A DNA stretch of 64,000 bases from Paludibacter sp. 47-17 (GCA_001898935.1 MKVT01000009.1:62001-126000), one strand, 5' to 3'; shown: positions 44,456 through 55,062, counted from the first letter of the stretch. Made by a program: numbers and translations. The notes: generated from the letters alone by a model not told the origin.

Positions 44456-46144
44456 ATGGAAACTCCAGCCGAAACACCGAAAAAGAGCCTCAACTTTATT
44501 GAGGCCATGGTTGAACAGGACCTCCGCGAAGGACGAAACGACGGGCGTATTCAAACCCGTTTTCCGCCCGAACCCAACGGCTACCTGCACATTGGTCATG
44601 CCAAGGCCATCTGTCTCGACTTTGGTATCGCCGAACGCTACAACGGGATCTGCAATCTTCGTTTCGACGACACCAATCCGGTGAAGGAAGATGTGGAATA
44701 TGTCGATTCGATTCAGGAAGATATTCAATGGTTGGGCTACCAATGGAAGAATGTGTACTATGCTTCGGATTATTTCCAGCAATTGTGGGACCTGGCAGTT
44801 AAACTGATCAAGGACGGAAAGGCCTACGTCGACGAACAGTCGGCCGAAACCATCGCCAAGCAGAAAGGTACGCCTACGGTTCCCGGTGTGGAGAGTCCGT
44901 ACCGTAACCGTCCGGTGGAAGAGAGTCTGGCTTTGTTCGAAAAAATGAATACCGGCGAGATTGCCGAAGGTGCCATGGTACTGCGGGCGAAGATCGACAT
45001 GGCTTCGTCGAACATGCATTTCCGCGATCCTATCATGTACCGCATCATTACCGATCACCCGCACCACCGTACGGGCTGGACCTGGAAGGCCTACCCGATG
45101 TACGATTATGCCCACGGGCAGTCGGATTATTTCGAAGGGGTAACGCATTCGCTGTGCACCCTCGAATTCGAGGTACATCGTCCGCTCTACGACTGGTTCA
45201 TCGATCAGTTCCAGGATAGCGACTACCGCCCGCGGCAAACGGAATTCAACCGTCTGAACATCACCTATACGGTGATGAGCAAGCGTAAGATGTTGCAACT
45301 GGTCACCGAAGGATTGGTATCGGGTTGGGACGATCCGCGCATGCCGACGCTGTGCGGATTACGCCGGCGCGGGTATTCGCCCGGGGCCATTCACAACTTT
45401 ATCGATAAGATAGGATATACGAAATACGATGGCATCATCGACCTGGGACTGCTGGAGCATTCGGCCCGTGAAACGCTCAACAAGAGCGCGAAGCGTGTGA
45501 ACGCGGTGCTGAACCCGGTGAAGCTGGTGGTAACCAACTATCCCGAACATCAAACCGAGGTGTTACTCACCGAGAATAACCCCGAAGACGAATCGGCCGG
45601 AATGCGCGAGATTATCTTCAGCCGCGAATTGTACATGGAGCGCGACGACTTTATGGAAGACGCACCGAAGAAATTCTTCCGAATGACCCCCGGCCAGGAA
45701 GTTCGCCTGAAAAGCGCCTATATCGTGAAATGTACCGGGGTAAAAAAAGATGCCGACGGCGCAATAGAGGAGATTTACTGCGAGTACGATGCCAATACGA
45801 AGAGCGGCATGCCCGATGCCAACCGTAAGGTGAAGGGTACTTTGCACTGGCTGTCGACCCAAAACGCGGTAGAAGCCGAAGTGCGTTTGTACGACCGCTT
45901 GTTCTCGGTGGAAAATCCATCGGCCGACGAGCGCGATTTCAGGGCGTTGATCAACCCCGATTCGCTGAAGGTGGTAACGGGTTGTTATGTAGAGCCCTGG
46001 TTGAAGAACGAGCCGGCTTTATCGCACTTCCAGTTCCAACGCACCGGTTATTTTACGATCGATCCCGATTCGACAGCCGAACGGTTGATCTTCAACCGAA
46101 CGGTATCGTTGAAAGATAGCTGGGCAAAGGAAAAAGTAAAATAA
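44456..46144 (+). CDS. glnS: Glutamine--tRNA ligase
   Basis: GlnS charges tRNA-Gln. With the ATG at 44456 the protein has 562 residues and begins METPAETPKKSLNFIE. An upstream in-frame ATG (44417) would overlap lpxA and include the short repeat, so it is less likely. Class I motifs are HIGH (45-48 in NGYLHIGHAK) and the KMSKS equivalent VMSKRK. FPPEPNGYLHIGHAKAIC and the DDTNPVKEDVEYVDSI segment are diagnostic of GlnRS. The C-terminal beta-barrels for anticodon binding are present. Confidence 0.97.
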   Translation: METPAETPKKSLNFIEAMVEQDLREGRNDGRIQTRFPPEPNGYLHIGHAKAICLDFGIAERYNGICNLRFDDTNPVKEDVEYVDSIQEDIQWLGYQWKNVYYASDYFQQLWDLAVKLIKDGKAYVDEQSAETIAKQKGTPTVPGVESPYRNRPVEESLALFEKMNTGEIAEGAMVLRAKIDMASSNMHFRDPIMYRIITDHPHHRTGWTWKAYPMYDYAHGQSDYFEGVTHSLCTLEFEVHRPLYDWFIDQFQDSDYRPRQTEFNRLNITYTVMSKRKMLQLVTEGLVSGWDDPRMPTLCGLRRRGYSPGAIHNFIDKIGYTKYDGIIDLGLLEHSARETLNKSAKRVNAVLNPVKLVVTNYPEHQTEVLLTENNPEDESAGMREIIFSRELYMERDDFMEDAPKKFFRMTPGQEVRLKSAYIVKCTGVKKDADGAIEEIYCEYDANTKSGMPDANRKVKGTLHWLSTQNAVEAEVRLYDRLFSVENPSADERDFRALINPDSLKVVTGCYVEPWLKNEPALSHFQFQRTGYFTIDPDSTAERLIFNRTVSLKDSWAKEKVK

Positions 46145-46165
46145 GCGCCCTGGAGGCAGGTATTT

Positions 46166-46711
46166 TCAGACTGATTCGTGACTACGGTCCCGCTTTGCGA
46201 TGGCCGGGTCAGGAATCAGCTCGCTCAGCACTTCGTAAACGATGGGGCAGGTTTCAGCATTGGTCACCGAAAGGGTGAAAATCTGTGCGAATTTCTTCCG
46301 GTCGGTATGCGGATACTCGCGGCAGGCCTTGGGGCGGGCTTCGTAAACCGCGCAAAAATTATCGGCGCCCAGAAAAGGGCAAGGCATCGATTTGAAAACC
46401 AGATCGCCATCCTCGTCGATATGCAGGTATCGATCGACCACCGCCGCCGGCTTCATCCGCAGGGCTTTCGCCAGTCGTTCCACATCTTTATCGATCAGAC
46501 GCGGACCGAGCGACCTGCAACAGTTACCGCACGACAGACAATCGATTCGCTCCGACCATTTATCGTGGAGCCGGTGCACTTCCAGGTCCATCTTCTCCAG
46601 TTTGCTTTTATTCCGTTTGAAGTATCCCTTCCACACCGGTGCCATTTTCGACGCATCGGATCGAAGTTGCTCCGGGTCGAGTCTCATTGATTTATGCTGC
46701 CGATTTCCCAT
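46166..46711 (-). CDS. YkgJ-family cysteine cluster protein
   Basis: A protein of about 181 residues with the YkgJ-type (Zn/Fe-chelating) cysteine pattern: CLSCGNCCRSLGPR, then CPFLGADNFCAVYEARPKACREYP and a late ETCP. These cysteines probably hold an Fe-S cluster or zinc; the biochemical role of the family is not established. The frame is open up to 46819, but the promoter (-7 box at 46739-46746) lies inside that longer version, so the ATG at 46711 (or 46687) is the real start. It converges with glnS. Confidence 0.8.
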   Translation of the reverse strand: MGNRQHKSMRLDPEQLRSDASKMAPVWKGYFKRNKSKLEKMDLEVHRLHDKWSERIDCLSCGNCCRSLGPRLIDKDVERLAKALRMKPAAVVDRYLHIDEDGDLVFKSMPCPFLGADNFCAVYEARPKACREYPHTDRKKFAQIFTLSVTNAETCPIVYEVLSELIPDPAIAKRDRSHESV

Positions 46712-46738
46712 GTAAACTAGTTGCTTGTTTCTGCACCG

Positions 46739-46746
46739 CAAAGTTA
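46739..46746 (-). promoter_or_regulatory. Promoter of the YkgJ-family gene
   Basis: On the minus strand TAACTTTG (-7) is preceded after 19 bases by TTTG (46766-46769, -33). This is a complete Bacteroidetes promoter and fixes the start downstream of it. Confidence 0.7.
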
Positions 46747-46827
46747 CAAAATCGTGGCACATCTTCAAAAACAAACCGTAATTCGGCATGCCCGGCCGGT
46801 GTAACACGAAAATTGACAAAAAAGTTG

Positions 46828-46835
46828 TATCTTTG
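46828..46835 (+). promoter_or_regulatory. -7 promoter box of the serine palmitoyltransferase gene
   Basis: TATCTTTG matches TAnnTTTG, 35 bases before the ATG. Confidence 0.6.
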
Positions 46836-46870
46836 CAGCCGTTTATAAAAATTTAATAAGCAACATCAGT

Positions 46871-48058
46871 ATGAGTCTGTTAAGTAACATGCTGGGGCAA
46901 TACGACGCTCCACAAAAAGCCAAAGCAGCAGGCATCTATCCCTACTTCCGTCCTATTGAATCGGATCAGGATACAGTAGTAACCATCCAGGGAAAACGCG
47001 TGCTTATGTTTGGCTCTAACAGTTATCTGGGGTTAACCAATCACCCCCGTTTGAAAGAAGCCGCCATCAAAGCTATTGAGAAATACGGAACCGGATGTGC
47101 CGGATCTCGCTTTTTGAACGGAACGCTGGATATCCACATTGAATTGGAAAACCGACTGGCCCGGCTGGTAGGTAAAGAGTCGGCGCTGGTATATGCCACC
47201 GGTTTTTCGGTGAACGCCGGAGTGGTTTCGTGTATTACCGGCCGTGAAGATTATCTTATATTCGACGAATTCGACCACGCTTCCATTATCGAAGGCAAGC
47301 GCCTGTCGTTCTCGAAGCAGTTCAAGTACCGTCACAACGACATGGATTCGCTCGAAAAAATACTGCAACGTTGCGAAATCGACAAGGTAAAAGTAATTGT
47401 GATCGACGGAGTCTTCAGCATGGAAGGCGATGTGGCTAAACTGCCGGAGATCGTGGCGCTGGCCAAAAAATACAACGCTTCCATTTTTGTCGACGAAGCA
47501 CACTCGCTGGGTGTTTTCGGAAAAACGGGCGCCGGCATTTGCGAACATTTCGGGGCTACCGGCGATGTGGATCTCATCATGGGCACCTTCAGCAAGTCGC
47601 TGGGAACCATCGGAGGTTTTATTGCCGCCGACGAGAACATCATCAACTACCTGAAGCATAATTCGCGCACGCTTATTTTCAGCGCATCCATCACTCCGGC
47701 TTCCACGGCCTGCGTTATCGAAGCGCTCAACGTGATGGAGGACGAGCATTGGCGGATGGATGCCTTATGGAACAACACGCATCGTGCGAAAGAAGCCTTC
47801 ATCAAGGCTGGTTTTGAGACGGGTGTGTCGGAAACTCCGATTATTCCGTTGTATGTACGCGACAACGAAAAGACCTTTCTGATGACCCGCAAGCTGATGG
47901 ATGCGGGTGTATTTGTGAATCCGGTGGTTTCGCCGGCTGTTCGCTCGGAAGATACCCTCATCCGCTACTCGCTTATGGCTACGCATACTTTCGACCAGAT
48001 CGACGAGTCGGTTGAAAAGATCTCGGCTGTTGCACGCGAGTTGGGGGTGATTGCATAG
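46871..48058 (+). CDS. spt: Serine palmitoyltransferase
   Basis: Serine palmitoyltransferase condenses serine with palmitoyl-CoA, the first step of sphingolipid synthesis; Bacteroidetes are among the few bacteria with it. The 395 residues are an alpha-oxoamine synthase with PLP Lys242 in GTFSKSLGTIGG, VDEAHSLGVFG, and the VLMFGSNSYLGLTNHP and GTGCAGSRFLNGTLDIH segments. These closely match the Bacteroides sphingolipid enzyme as I remember it, more than KBL or BioF. Cytoplasmic or membrane-peripheral. Confidence 0.92.
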   Translation: MSLLSNMLGQYDAPQKAKAAGIYPYFRPIESDQDTVVTIQGKRVLMFGSNSYLGLTNHPRLKEAAIKAIEKYGTGCAGSRFLNGTLDIHIELENRLARLVGKESALVYATGFSVNAGVVSCITGREDYLIFDEFDHASIIEGKRLSFSKQFKYRHNDMDSLEKILQRCEIDKVKVIVIDGVFSMEGDVAKLPEIVALAKKYNASIFVDEAHSLGVFGKTGAGICEHFGATGDVDLIMGTFSKSLGTIGGFIAADENIINYLKHNSRTLIFSASITPASTACVIEALNVMEDEHWRMDALWNNTHRAKEAFIKAGFETGVSETPIIPLYVRDNEKTFLMTRKLMDAGVFVNPVVSPAVRSEDTLIRYSLMATHTFDQIDESVEKISAVARELGVIA

Positions 48059-48079
48059 GTAAAACAATGGACATAGAGG

Positions 48080-48115
48080 ATAGAACTTCGCGATGTAACT
48101 CATCCGGAGTTCTAT
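48080..48115 (+). terminator. Possible terminator after serine palmitoyltransferase
   Basis: ATAGAACT and AGTTCTAT form an 8-bp inverted repeat with a 20-base loop, without a strong T-run. Confidence 0.35.
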
Positions 48116-48137
48116 TCTGCATTTATAAAAAGGATAA

Positions 48138-49760
<1,623 letters not shown>

Positions 49761-49767
49761 GAACAGC

Positions 49768-49803
49768 AGCGGTAAACGACTACATAATTAACCGTTTACC
49801 GCT
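49768..49803. terminator. 11-bp inverted repeat between convergent genes
   Basis: AGCGGTAAACG and CGTTTACCGCT form a perfect stem with a 14-base loop between the convergent ABC-F and nfnB genes. Probably a bidirectional terminator. Confidence 0.6.
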
Positions 49804-49815
49804 TGCTACTTCATT

Positions 49816-51273
49816 TCAATTGGAGATCCATGCGTGCATATTGGCTGCAGCCTTGCGACCATCGCCCATTGCCAGGATCACCGTAGCTCCTCCGCGAACG
49901 ATGTCGCCACCGGCAAAAATCATCGGGATATCGCTTTGCATGGTATCCTGGTTCACTTCGATCGTCCCCCATTTGCTTATTTTAAGTCCGCCGACGGTGG
50001 AAGGAATAAGCGGATTGGGCGATACGCCCACGCTCACGATCACTTCATCCACTTCAATGGTTTCGGTTTCACCCGGCACCTCGACAGGCGAGCGACGTCC
50101 CGACGCATCGGGTTCGCCAAGCTCCATCACCTGAAGCACCATGTGAGTAACTCGTCCCTGGGCATTACCGATAAACTCGATAGGACTACGCAGGTTCATA
50201 AACTCGATTCCTTCTTCCTTTGCATGTTTTATTTCTTCCTTACGGGCCGGCATTTCTTCTTCGGAGCGACGGTACACGATCATCGCTCTTTCGGCTCCCA
50301 GACGGATGGCAGTTCGCACCGAGTCCATTGCCGTATTTCCGCCTCCGATCACCGCCACCCGTTTGCCCAGGAACACCGGCGTATCCGAATCGTCGCTGGC
50401 GGCATCCATGAGGTTGACGCGGGTAAGGTATTCGTTCGACGACATCACACCCACCAGATTTTCGCCCTTGATGCTCATGAAGCGGGGCAAGCCGGCGCCA
50501 CTGCCTACAAACACCCCTTTGAATCCATCTTCTTTTAAATCGTCGATGGTGAGCGTTTTACCAATAATACAATTGGTGATAAACTTCACCCCCATCGCCC
50601 GCAGATTATCGATCTCCACATCCACAATATTATTGGGCAGGCGGAATTCGGGAATACCGTATTTCAACACCCCGCCGATTTCGTGCAAGGCTTCAAAAAC
50701 CGTAACATCGTAACCCAGCTTCGCCATATCGCCCGCAAAGGAAAGTCCCGCAGGTCCCGAGCCTACCACTGCTATCTTCACACCGTTGGCCGGCGCTACT
50801 TCCGGCACCGAAATTTGTCCGCTCTCGCGCTCGAAATCGGCAGCAAAGCGCTCGAGGTGACCAATGGCTACCGGCTCCTTGCCGCTGCGCACGTAAATAC
50901 ATTCGGCCTCGCACTGTTTTTCCTGGGGGCATACCCTTCCGCACACCGCCGGCAGCGCCGAGGTTTCTTTCAACACCTTGGCCGCTTCCAGAAAATTACC
51001 CGTTTCGATTTGCTTGATAAACCCGGGGATATAAATACTTACCGGACAACCTTTCATACAGGTCGGATCGGGACAGTCGATACAACGACGCGCCTCAACG
51101 ATCGCCTGTTCGGCAGTAAGCCCGAGGTTTACTTCTTTATTGTTATGGCTGCGTTCCATGGCATCCTGTTCGGGCATATGGATACGTGGCGCCATCATAC
51201 GTTCTTTTACTTTTATCTGCGCGCGCAGGTCGGCCCGCCAGGCTTCGTTTCTTTCTTCCTTAATATTACGCAT
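49816..51273 (-). CDS. NADPH-dependent oxidoreductase, NfnB / glutamate synthase small-subunit type
   Basis: A 485-residue flavoprotein. The N-terminal part (about 50-140) has two four-Cys sets for [4Fe-4S] clusters (CIDCPDPTCMKGCP and CGRVCPQEKQCEAEC). Two Rossmann folds follow: FAD (AVVGSGPAGLSFAGDMA) and NADPH (VAVIGGGNTAMD, then VYRRSEEEMPARKEE). Paired with the FAD/2Fe-2S protein just upstream (1 base between the genes), it matches NfnAB, the electron-bifurcating NADH-dependent ferredoxin:NADP+ oxidoreductase, or a sulfide dehydrogenase. The ORF is open further upstream, but the ATG at 51273 gives the family N-terminus. Confidence 0.88.
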   Translation of the reverse strand: MRNIKEERNEAWRADLRAQIKVKERMMAPRIHMPEQDAMERSHNNKEVNLGLTAEQAIVEARRCIDCPDPTCMKGCPVSIYIPGFIKQIETGNFLEAAKVLKETSALPAVCGRVCPQEKQCEAECIYVRSGKEPVAIGHLERFAADFERESGQISVPEVAPANGVKIAVVGSGPAGLSFAGDMAKLGYDVTVFEALHEIGGVLKYGIPEFRLPNNIVDVEIDNLRAMGVKFITNCIIGKTLTIDDLKEDGFKGVFVGSGAGLPRFMSIKGENLVGVMSSNEYLTRVNLMDAASDDSDTPVFLGKRVAVIGGGNTAMDSVRTAIRLGAERAMIVYRRSEEEMPARKEEIKHAKEEGIEFMNLRSPIEFIGNAQGRVTHMVLQVMELGEPDASGRRSPVEVPGETETIEVDEVIVSVGVSPNPLIPSTVGGLKISKWGTIEVNQDTMQSDIPMIFAGGDIVRGGATVILAMGDGRKAAANMHAWISN

Positions 51274-51274
51274 G

Positions 51275-52111
51275 TCAGTGTTTTGAATCGGTTTTACAAG
51301 TGAAACGCTCCATCTCCTCCCGCTCGATATCGCGGTAGCCGCCGAGCCGCATAAGCATCTCGTCGAAATCCACCTGATGGGCATCGAATTCGGGACCATC
51401 GACACATACGAATTTCGTACGGCCTCCCACACTTACGCGGCAAGCGCCACACATACCCGTACCGTCCACCATAATGGTATTGAGCGAAGCAACGGTAGGA
51501 ATCTCGTATTTTTTCGTCAGTTCACTCACGAACTTCATCATCACCGCCGGACCGATGGTTACGCACATATCCACCTTTTCGCGGTTAATCACATCCTCCA
51601 CTCCCTTGGTAACCAACCCTTTATTCCCATACGAACCATCGTCGGTCATCACGATCACCTCGTCCGAATTCTTTTTCATCTGTTCTTCGAGGATAATAAG
51701 ATTGTGCGTACGGGCAGCCAACACGGTAATCACCCGGTTGCCGGCAGCTTTCAACGCCGCCACGATGGGCAGCATAGGAGCGGTACCCACGCCACCACAG
51801 GCGCATACCACGGTACCAAAATTTTCGATGTGGGTGGCTTGTCCAAGCGGCCCCACCAGGTCGGTAATTTCATCACCTTCGTTCAGTTGCGCCAATTTGG
51901 AAGAAGAAACTCCCATGCGCTGCACTACAAGCGTAATGGTACCCTTCGAAGTATCGGCATCGGCAATGGTAAGCGGGATTCGCTCGCCTTTAGCCCCCAC
52001 CTTCACCATCACAAAGTGGCCCGCCTTACGCGAACGCGCGATAAGCGGAGCTTCCACTTCAAATTTGATGACGTTTTCGGAAAAGTACTCTTTACTTACA
52101 ATTTTGTTCAT
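51275..52111 (-). CDS. FAD/2Fe-2S reductase subunit, NfnA / sulfide dehydrogenase alpha type
   Basis: A 278-residue ferredoxin-NADP-reductase-like protein with FAD-binding (RIPLTIADAD), NAD-binding (VVCACGGVGTAPMLPIVAAL) and a C-terminal [2Fe-2S] site (DGTGMCGACRVSVGGRTKFVCVDGPEF), like the small PyrK-type subunit. With the downstream large subunit it would form a soluble NfnAB-type complex exchanging electrons among NADH, ferredoxin and NADP. A -7 box lies about 80 bases before its start. Confidence 0.88.
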   Translation of the reverse strand: MNKIVSKEYFSENVIKFEVEAPLIARSRKAGHFVMVKVGAKGERIPLTIADADTSKGTITLVVQRMGVSSSKLAQLNEGDEITDLVGPLGQATHIENFGTVVCACGGVGTAPMLPIVAALKAAGNRVITVLAARTHNLIILEEQMKKNSDEVIVMTDDGSYGNKGLVTKGVEDVINREKVDMCVTIGPAVMMKFVSELTKKYEIPTVASLNTIMVDGTGMCGACRVSVGGRTKFVCVDGPEFDAHQVDFDEMLMRLGGYRDIEREEMERFTCKTDSKH

Positions 52112-52192
52112 CTGCTAGTCTGGTTTTATTGTTTGCGCTGTATTTATATACGAAAAAACAACGATTTGTTATTTATTCGCAGATTTCGACTG

Positions 52193-52200
52193 CAAATTTA
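52193..52200 (-). promoter_or_regulatory. -7 promoter box of the nfnAB operon
   Basis: On the minus strand this reads TAAATTTG (TAnnTTTG), just after the end of the second radical SAM operon. Confidence 0.55.
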
Positions 52201-52275
52201 CAAAAAAAGATGAATATAACGGTGGACGGTCAGTGGTTAACGGTAAGAGGAGCGAATTTAACAAGCAATAGGAGC

Positions 52276-53340
52276 TTACCGGACAGCGCCCTGGTTGATT
52301 TTGGAGAGGTGGCACACCAGCACATTGTTTTTATCGCCGTGCCAGTTATGAAATCCATTGCCTTCGCAGTCCTTATACGCCGGGCAGTCGGCGCATTGCC
52401 CTTTTTGGGTCCATTCCCGGCTGCGGAACGGCTGGAAGCGGCTTTGCCATACTTCATAAAAATTATCGGTGTATATATTTCCCTGTGCAAACGACCGGTC
52501 GATATTGGGGCAGGCCGAAATGGAGCCATCGATCAGCACCGAACCGATATTGATCCCGGCCCTGCAGAAGAAACGGGAATCTCTTACGTGGGGCTCGTAG
52601 CTTCCCACATAGCCTTCGCAACTGAATTTGAGATCGATCGGGCCCGATGTGCGCTGTTGTTTGATAAATTCCATCAATTCGACAAACTGGCTGCCGGTCA
52701 ACGACAACTCGGGATGGCGAACGGCCCTGCCTATGGGAATAATGGTGAATAAGCGCCATGCTTTTACCTGCTTCATCACCAGCAAGGTCATTAACCGGGG
52801 TAATTCGCTGATATTTTTTTGATGAACGCAAGTTACCACATCAAAATTGAGTCGCGACGAAGAGGCCGCCAATTCGATGGCACTGATTGCTTTCTGAAAA
52901 CTGCGGGAATCGTTCCTCATCCAGTTATGCGATGCCTCCAGTCCGTCGAGGCTGATGGTAAGCGCCCCCATACCGGCATTCAACAACGACACATGCCTTC
53001 GGGCATCATAAAGATGGCCGTTGGTTACGATCGACCACTTCACGCCCCGCTTGCGCAGTTCGCGGCCACACAACTCGATATCGGGCCGCAGCAACGGTTC
53101 GCCGCCGGTAAACACCACCATCAAGCCGGGCGGCCTGGATCCGATGGTATCCACTGCGGCCAGGAAATCGGCTACAGGCATATCCTTGTGGCTACTATCC
53201 CGCGAACAGTCGCTGCCACAATGGATACAATTCAGGTTGCAGCGCGTGGTACATTCCCAGAACAGATAATTCAGTTCATGAATCTTTTGTTCCGAAGCTT
53301 TGAATTTCCGGAATGCATAGCGGCGAAGGGCCTCCATCAT
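52276..53340 (-). CDS. Radical SAM/SPASM enzyme, lipoprotein-associated, paralogue 2
   Basis: A 354-residue paralogue of the enzyme at 31303-32373, similar along its whole length. The cluster motif is C34-x3-C38-x2-C41 (TRCNLNCIHCGSDC), followed by TGGEPLLRPD. The SPASM-type region has C259, C277, C316, C319, C325 and C343, spaced as in paralogue 1; the terminal Cys of paralogue 1 is absent. The middle part (IIPIGRAVRHPEL, FSCEGYVGSYEPHVRD, GNIYTDNFYEVWQSRFQPFR) is nearly the same in both. It overlaps lipoprotein 2 by 4 bases (ATGA). Resembles TIGR04133; role unknown, protein modification likely. Confidence 0.9.
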   Translation of the reverse strand: MMEALRRYAFRKFKASEQKIHELNYLFWECTTRCNLNCIHCGSDCSRDSSHKDMPVADFLAAVDTIGSRPPGLMVVFTGGEPLLRPDIELCGRELRKRGVKWSIVTNGHLYDARRHVSLLNAGMGALTISLDGLEASHNWMRNDSRSFQKAISAIELAASSSRLNFDVVTCVHQKNISELPRLMTLLVMKQVKAWRLFTIIPIGRAVRHPELSLTGSQFVELMEFIKQQRTSGPIDLKFSCEGYVGSYEPHVRDSRFFCRAGINIGSVLIDGSISACPNIDRSFAQGNIYTDNFYEVWQSRFQPFRSREWTQKGQCADCPAYKDCEGNGFHNWHGDKNNVLVCHLSKINQGAVR

Positions 53341-53711
53341 TTCTTTTCTTCCAATTCAATATTCAGAAACACCTGTTCTTTAGCCACGCTCAGCAAGGTA
53401 TCGCGATGCTGATACCATCTGTTTTCGGTGGAATCCACATCCTGAAACTGCAGTTTCACTCCTTCCACCTTTTCGGTAAAAAAGCCAAACCGGCCGTTTT
53501 CGTCGGTGTATTCGTACTGAACGCCATCGGCAACCGAAACTTTTATTCCGCGAATCGGCAGGCCGGTAGTCTTCGATTTCACCTGTCCTTCGATCCAGAA
53601 ATCGAAACCCAGATCCTGGGGAGTACCATAACATGCCTGAAAAACGAACAAGGCCGAGGTTAAACTCACACCTTTTACAATATTCCGTAACCATTTTCTA
53701 CCCATAAACAT
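53337..53711 (-). CDS. Radical SAM-associated putative lipoprotein 2
   Basis: With the ATG at 53711 (or 53705) the product has 124 residues: basic start, hydrophobic core, lipobox VFQAC. The ORF is open up to 53765, but that would put a charged extension before the signal. The mature protein starts CYGTPQDLGFDF, sharing YGTP with lipoprotein 1, followed by the same small Ig-like domain (WIEGQVKSKTTGLPIRGIKVSV) and the DVDSTENRWYQHRDT segment. It overlaps the radical SAM gene by 4 bases and follows a serpin gene. Probable partner or substrate of the enzyme. Confidence 0.82.
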   Translation of the reverse strand: MFMGRKWLRNIVKGVSLTSALFVFQACYGTPQDLGFDFWIEGQVKSKTTGLPIRGIKVSVADGVQYEYTDENGRFGFFTEKVEGVKLQFQDVDSTENRWYQHRDTLLSVAKEQVFLNIELEEKK

Positions 53712-53736
53712 GATTTTAATGGTGAGTAACTGAGGG

Positions 53737-53792
53737 TGAGCGGCTAGCCGGCGGGAGGAGGACATACTCCCCTGCTGCGTCCGTACCGCTCA
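53737..53792 (-). other. Structured spacer between serpin and lipoprotein 2
   Basis: TGAGCGG and CCGCTCA bracket this stretch, with an inner GGGAG/CTCCC pair and a GGCTAGCC palindrome. It could fold as a branched hairpin in the transcript between the serpin and lipoprotein genes. No T-run follows. Confidence 0.35.
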
Positions 53793-53804
53793 TTCTTCAC
53801 CGTT

Positions 53805-55028
53805 CTATTCGCCTTTTTTCCCCGCAAACAATATCACGCCGGTACTTTTTTCGCGAATCAGGAAGATAAAAGGCTTGTTGGCCACAAAGAAAGGAGTCAT
53901 GGGCATCGAAGTATTTTCAAATTCGACGGTAGTGACCGCGGCGGCCTCGGTGCCCACCTCATCAACTTCGACATAAGTACTATGTATAATGCGGGAAATA
54001 AGTAATCTGATATCGGAGACGGGCGAAAAATCGGCTTCGTCGGTAAAGGCCAGCTGCATCCCCAGGGCCCGCATCGGGTCCTTCATCTCGTACTTATTTT
54101 CCATTTTGAATTTCGGGAAATAGACGTTTACTTCCTGCCGTTGCATCGATTTATGAATGCGCGCCCATTCGCCGGCCGAGAGTTCTTCGAGCAACTGACC
54201 GGTAGTGATTCCATCTTTCGGCAAGAGTACAGTCATCGAAAAAGCTTTGTTTCCATAAGGCATATCGAGGTATTGGGCCTTTTCGTCTTCAGCATACAGA
54301 AAGGTATCTTTCTGCACCATCATATCGACCTGAGTACGCTCGCCATTCTCGGCCAGAAAATCGGTTTTGTAGGTTTTTTTCGCATCGAACTGTTTTACCC
54401 ACACCCCTTTGAAGTAGATCGCATTGATGAGATAGAGCATGGCATCGGCCGAAATCCGGTCGAGCGGCTTTTTGATAAGATCGTTGGTGGCTTTGGCACA
54501 CCAGCTGTTGATAATATCCACGGCTCCCGGAGCTCCAAAATCGAGGGCGCGTACTTCGGCGTTGAAGTAACTCTTGTTGACGTTCAGGAAGTCGCTCTTT
54601 ACCGGAAAGCCGGTGCGGTACCAGATGGAGTTAGCAATATTGAGCTTCGTTTTCGGGTCGACCGCCAACAAGCCCTCGCGCATGATTTTATAGTATTCGT
54701 TAATTTCGTCGTTACTCATCCCGCTGAGTCGCAATGCCTGCTCAATTTCGTTGAGGGTGGTGCCGGCAGCACCGTTGCGCACCATCCCCAGCGCTATGCT
54801 CATGCTCAGGGGCGAAATAAACACATTGGACTCCGCATTGTAAGCAATGGTTTGCCGCAGCAGATCGAAGGAGAAATCGTTGTCCTGCTCCACTTTCTTT
54901 TCCATTCCCACTTTCAGGGGAATATCGCCGGCAGCAGCAGCGACTTCGGGTTCGGTGCATGAAGTAAACATCCCGGCAATGGAAGTTAGCAGAAATGCTG
55001 ACACAATAAGCGATACTAAGGTTTTCAT
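53805..55028 (-). CDS. Lipoprotein serpin (serine protease inhibitor family)
   Basis: A 407-residue serpin with a lipoprotein signal (lipobox MFTSC), so it should be anchored in the envelope. The serpin fold is complete: SNVFISPLSMSIALGMVRNGAAG near the start, LNIANSIWYRTG, LINAIYFKGVWVKQF and a C-terminal PFFVANKPFIFLIREKSTGVILFAGK. The reactive-loop hinge VGTEAAAVTT fits an inhibitory serpin (Gly P15, Thr P14, Ala P12-P10, Thr P8). Counting from it puts P1-P1' at Thr373-Ser374. Target protease unknown. It is upstream of lipoprotein 2 and its radical SAM enzyme on the same strand, after a 13-bp hairpin. Confidence 0.92.
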   Translation of the reverse strand: MKTLVSLIVSAFLLTSIAGMFTSCTEPEVAAAAGDIPLKVGMEKKVEQDNDFSFDLLRQTIAYNAESNVFISPLSMSIALGMVRNGAAGTTLNEIEQALRLSGMSNDEINEYYKIMREGLLAVDPKTKLNIANSIWYRTGFPVKSDFLNVNKSYFNAEVRALDFGAPGAVDIINSWCAKATNDLIKKPLDRISADAMLYLINAIYFKGVWVKQFDAKKTYKTDFLAENGERTQVDMMVQKDTFLYAEDEKAQYLDMPYGNKAFSMTVLLPKDGITTGQLLEELSAGEWARIHKSMQRQEVNVYFPKFKMENKYEMKDPMRALGMQLAFTDEADFSPVSDIRLLISRIIHSTYVEVDEVGTEAAAVTTVEFENTSMPMTPFFVANKPFIFLIREKSTGVILFAGKKGE

Positions 55029-55062
55029 ACGTACTGAAAGTTAGAAATTAGCAGATAGTAAA

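Noticed and set aside
53712-53765. Extended N-terminus of lipoprotein 2 (start at 53765)
   Set aside because: It would place 18 charged residues before the signal peptide and cover the structured spacer. The ATG at 53711 gives a normal lipoprotein signal.
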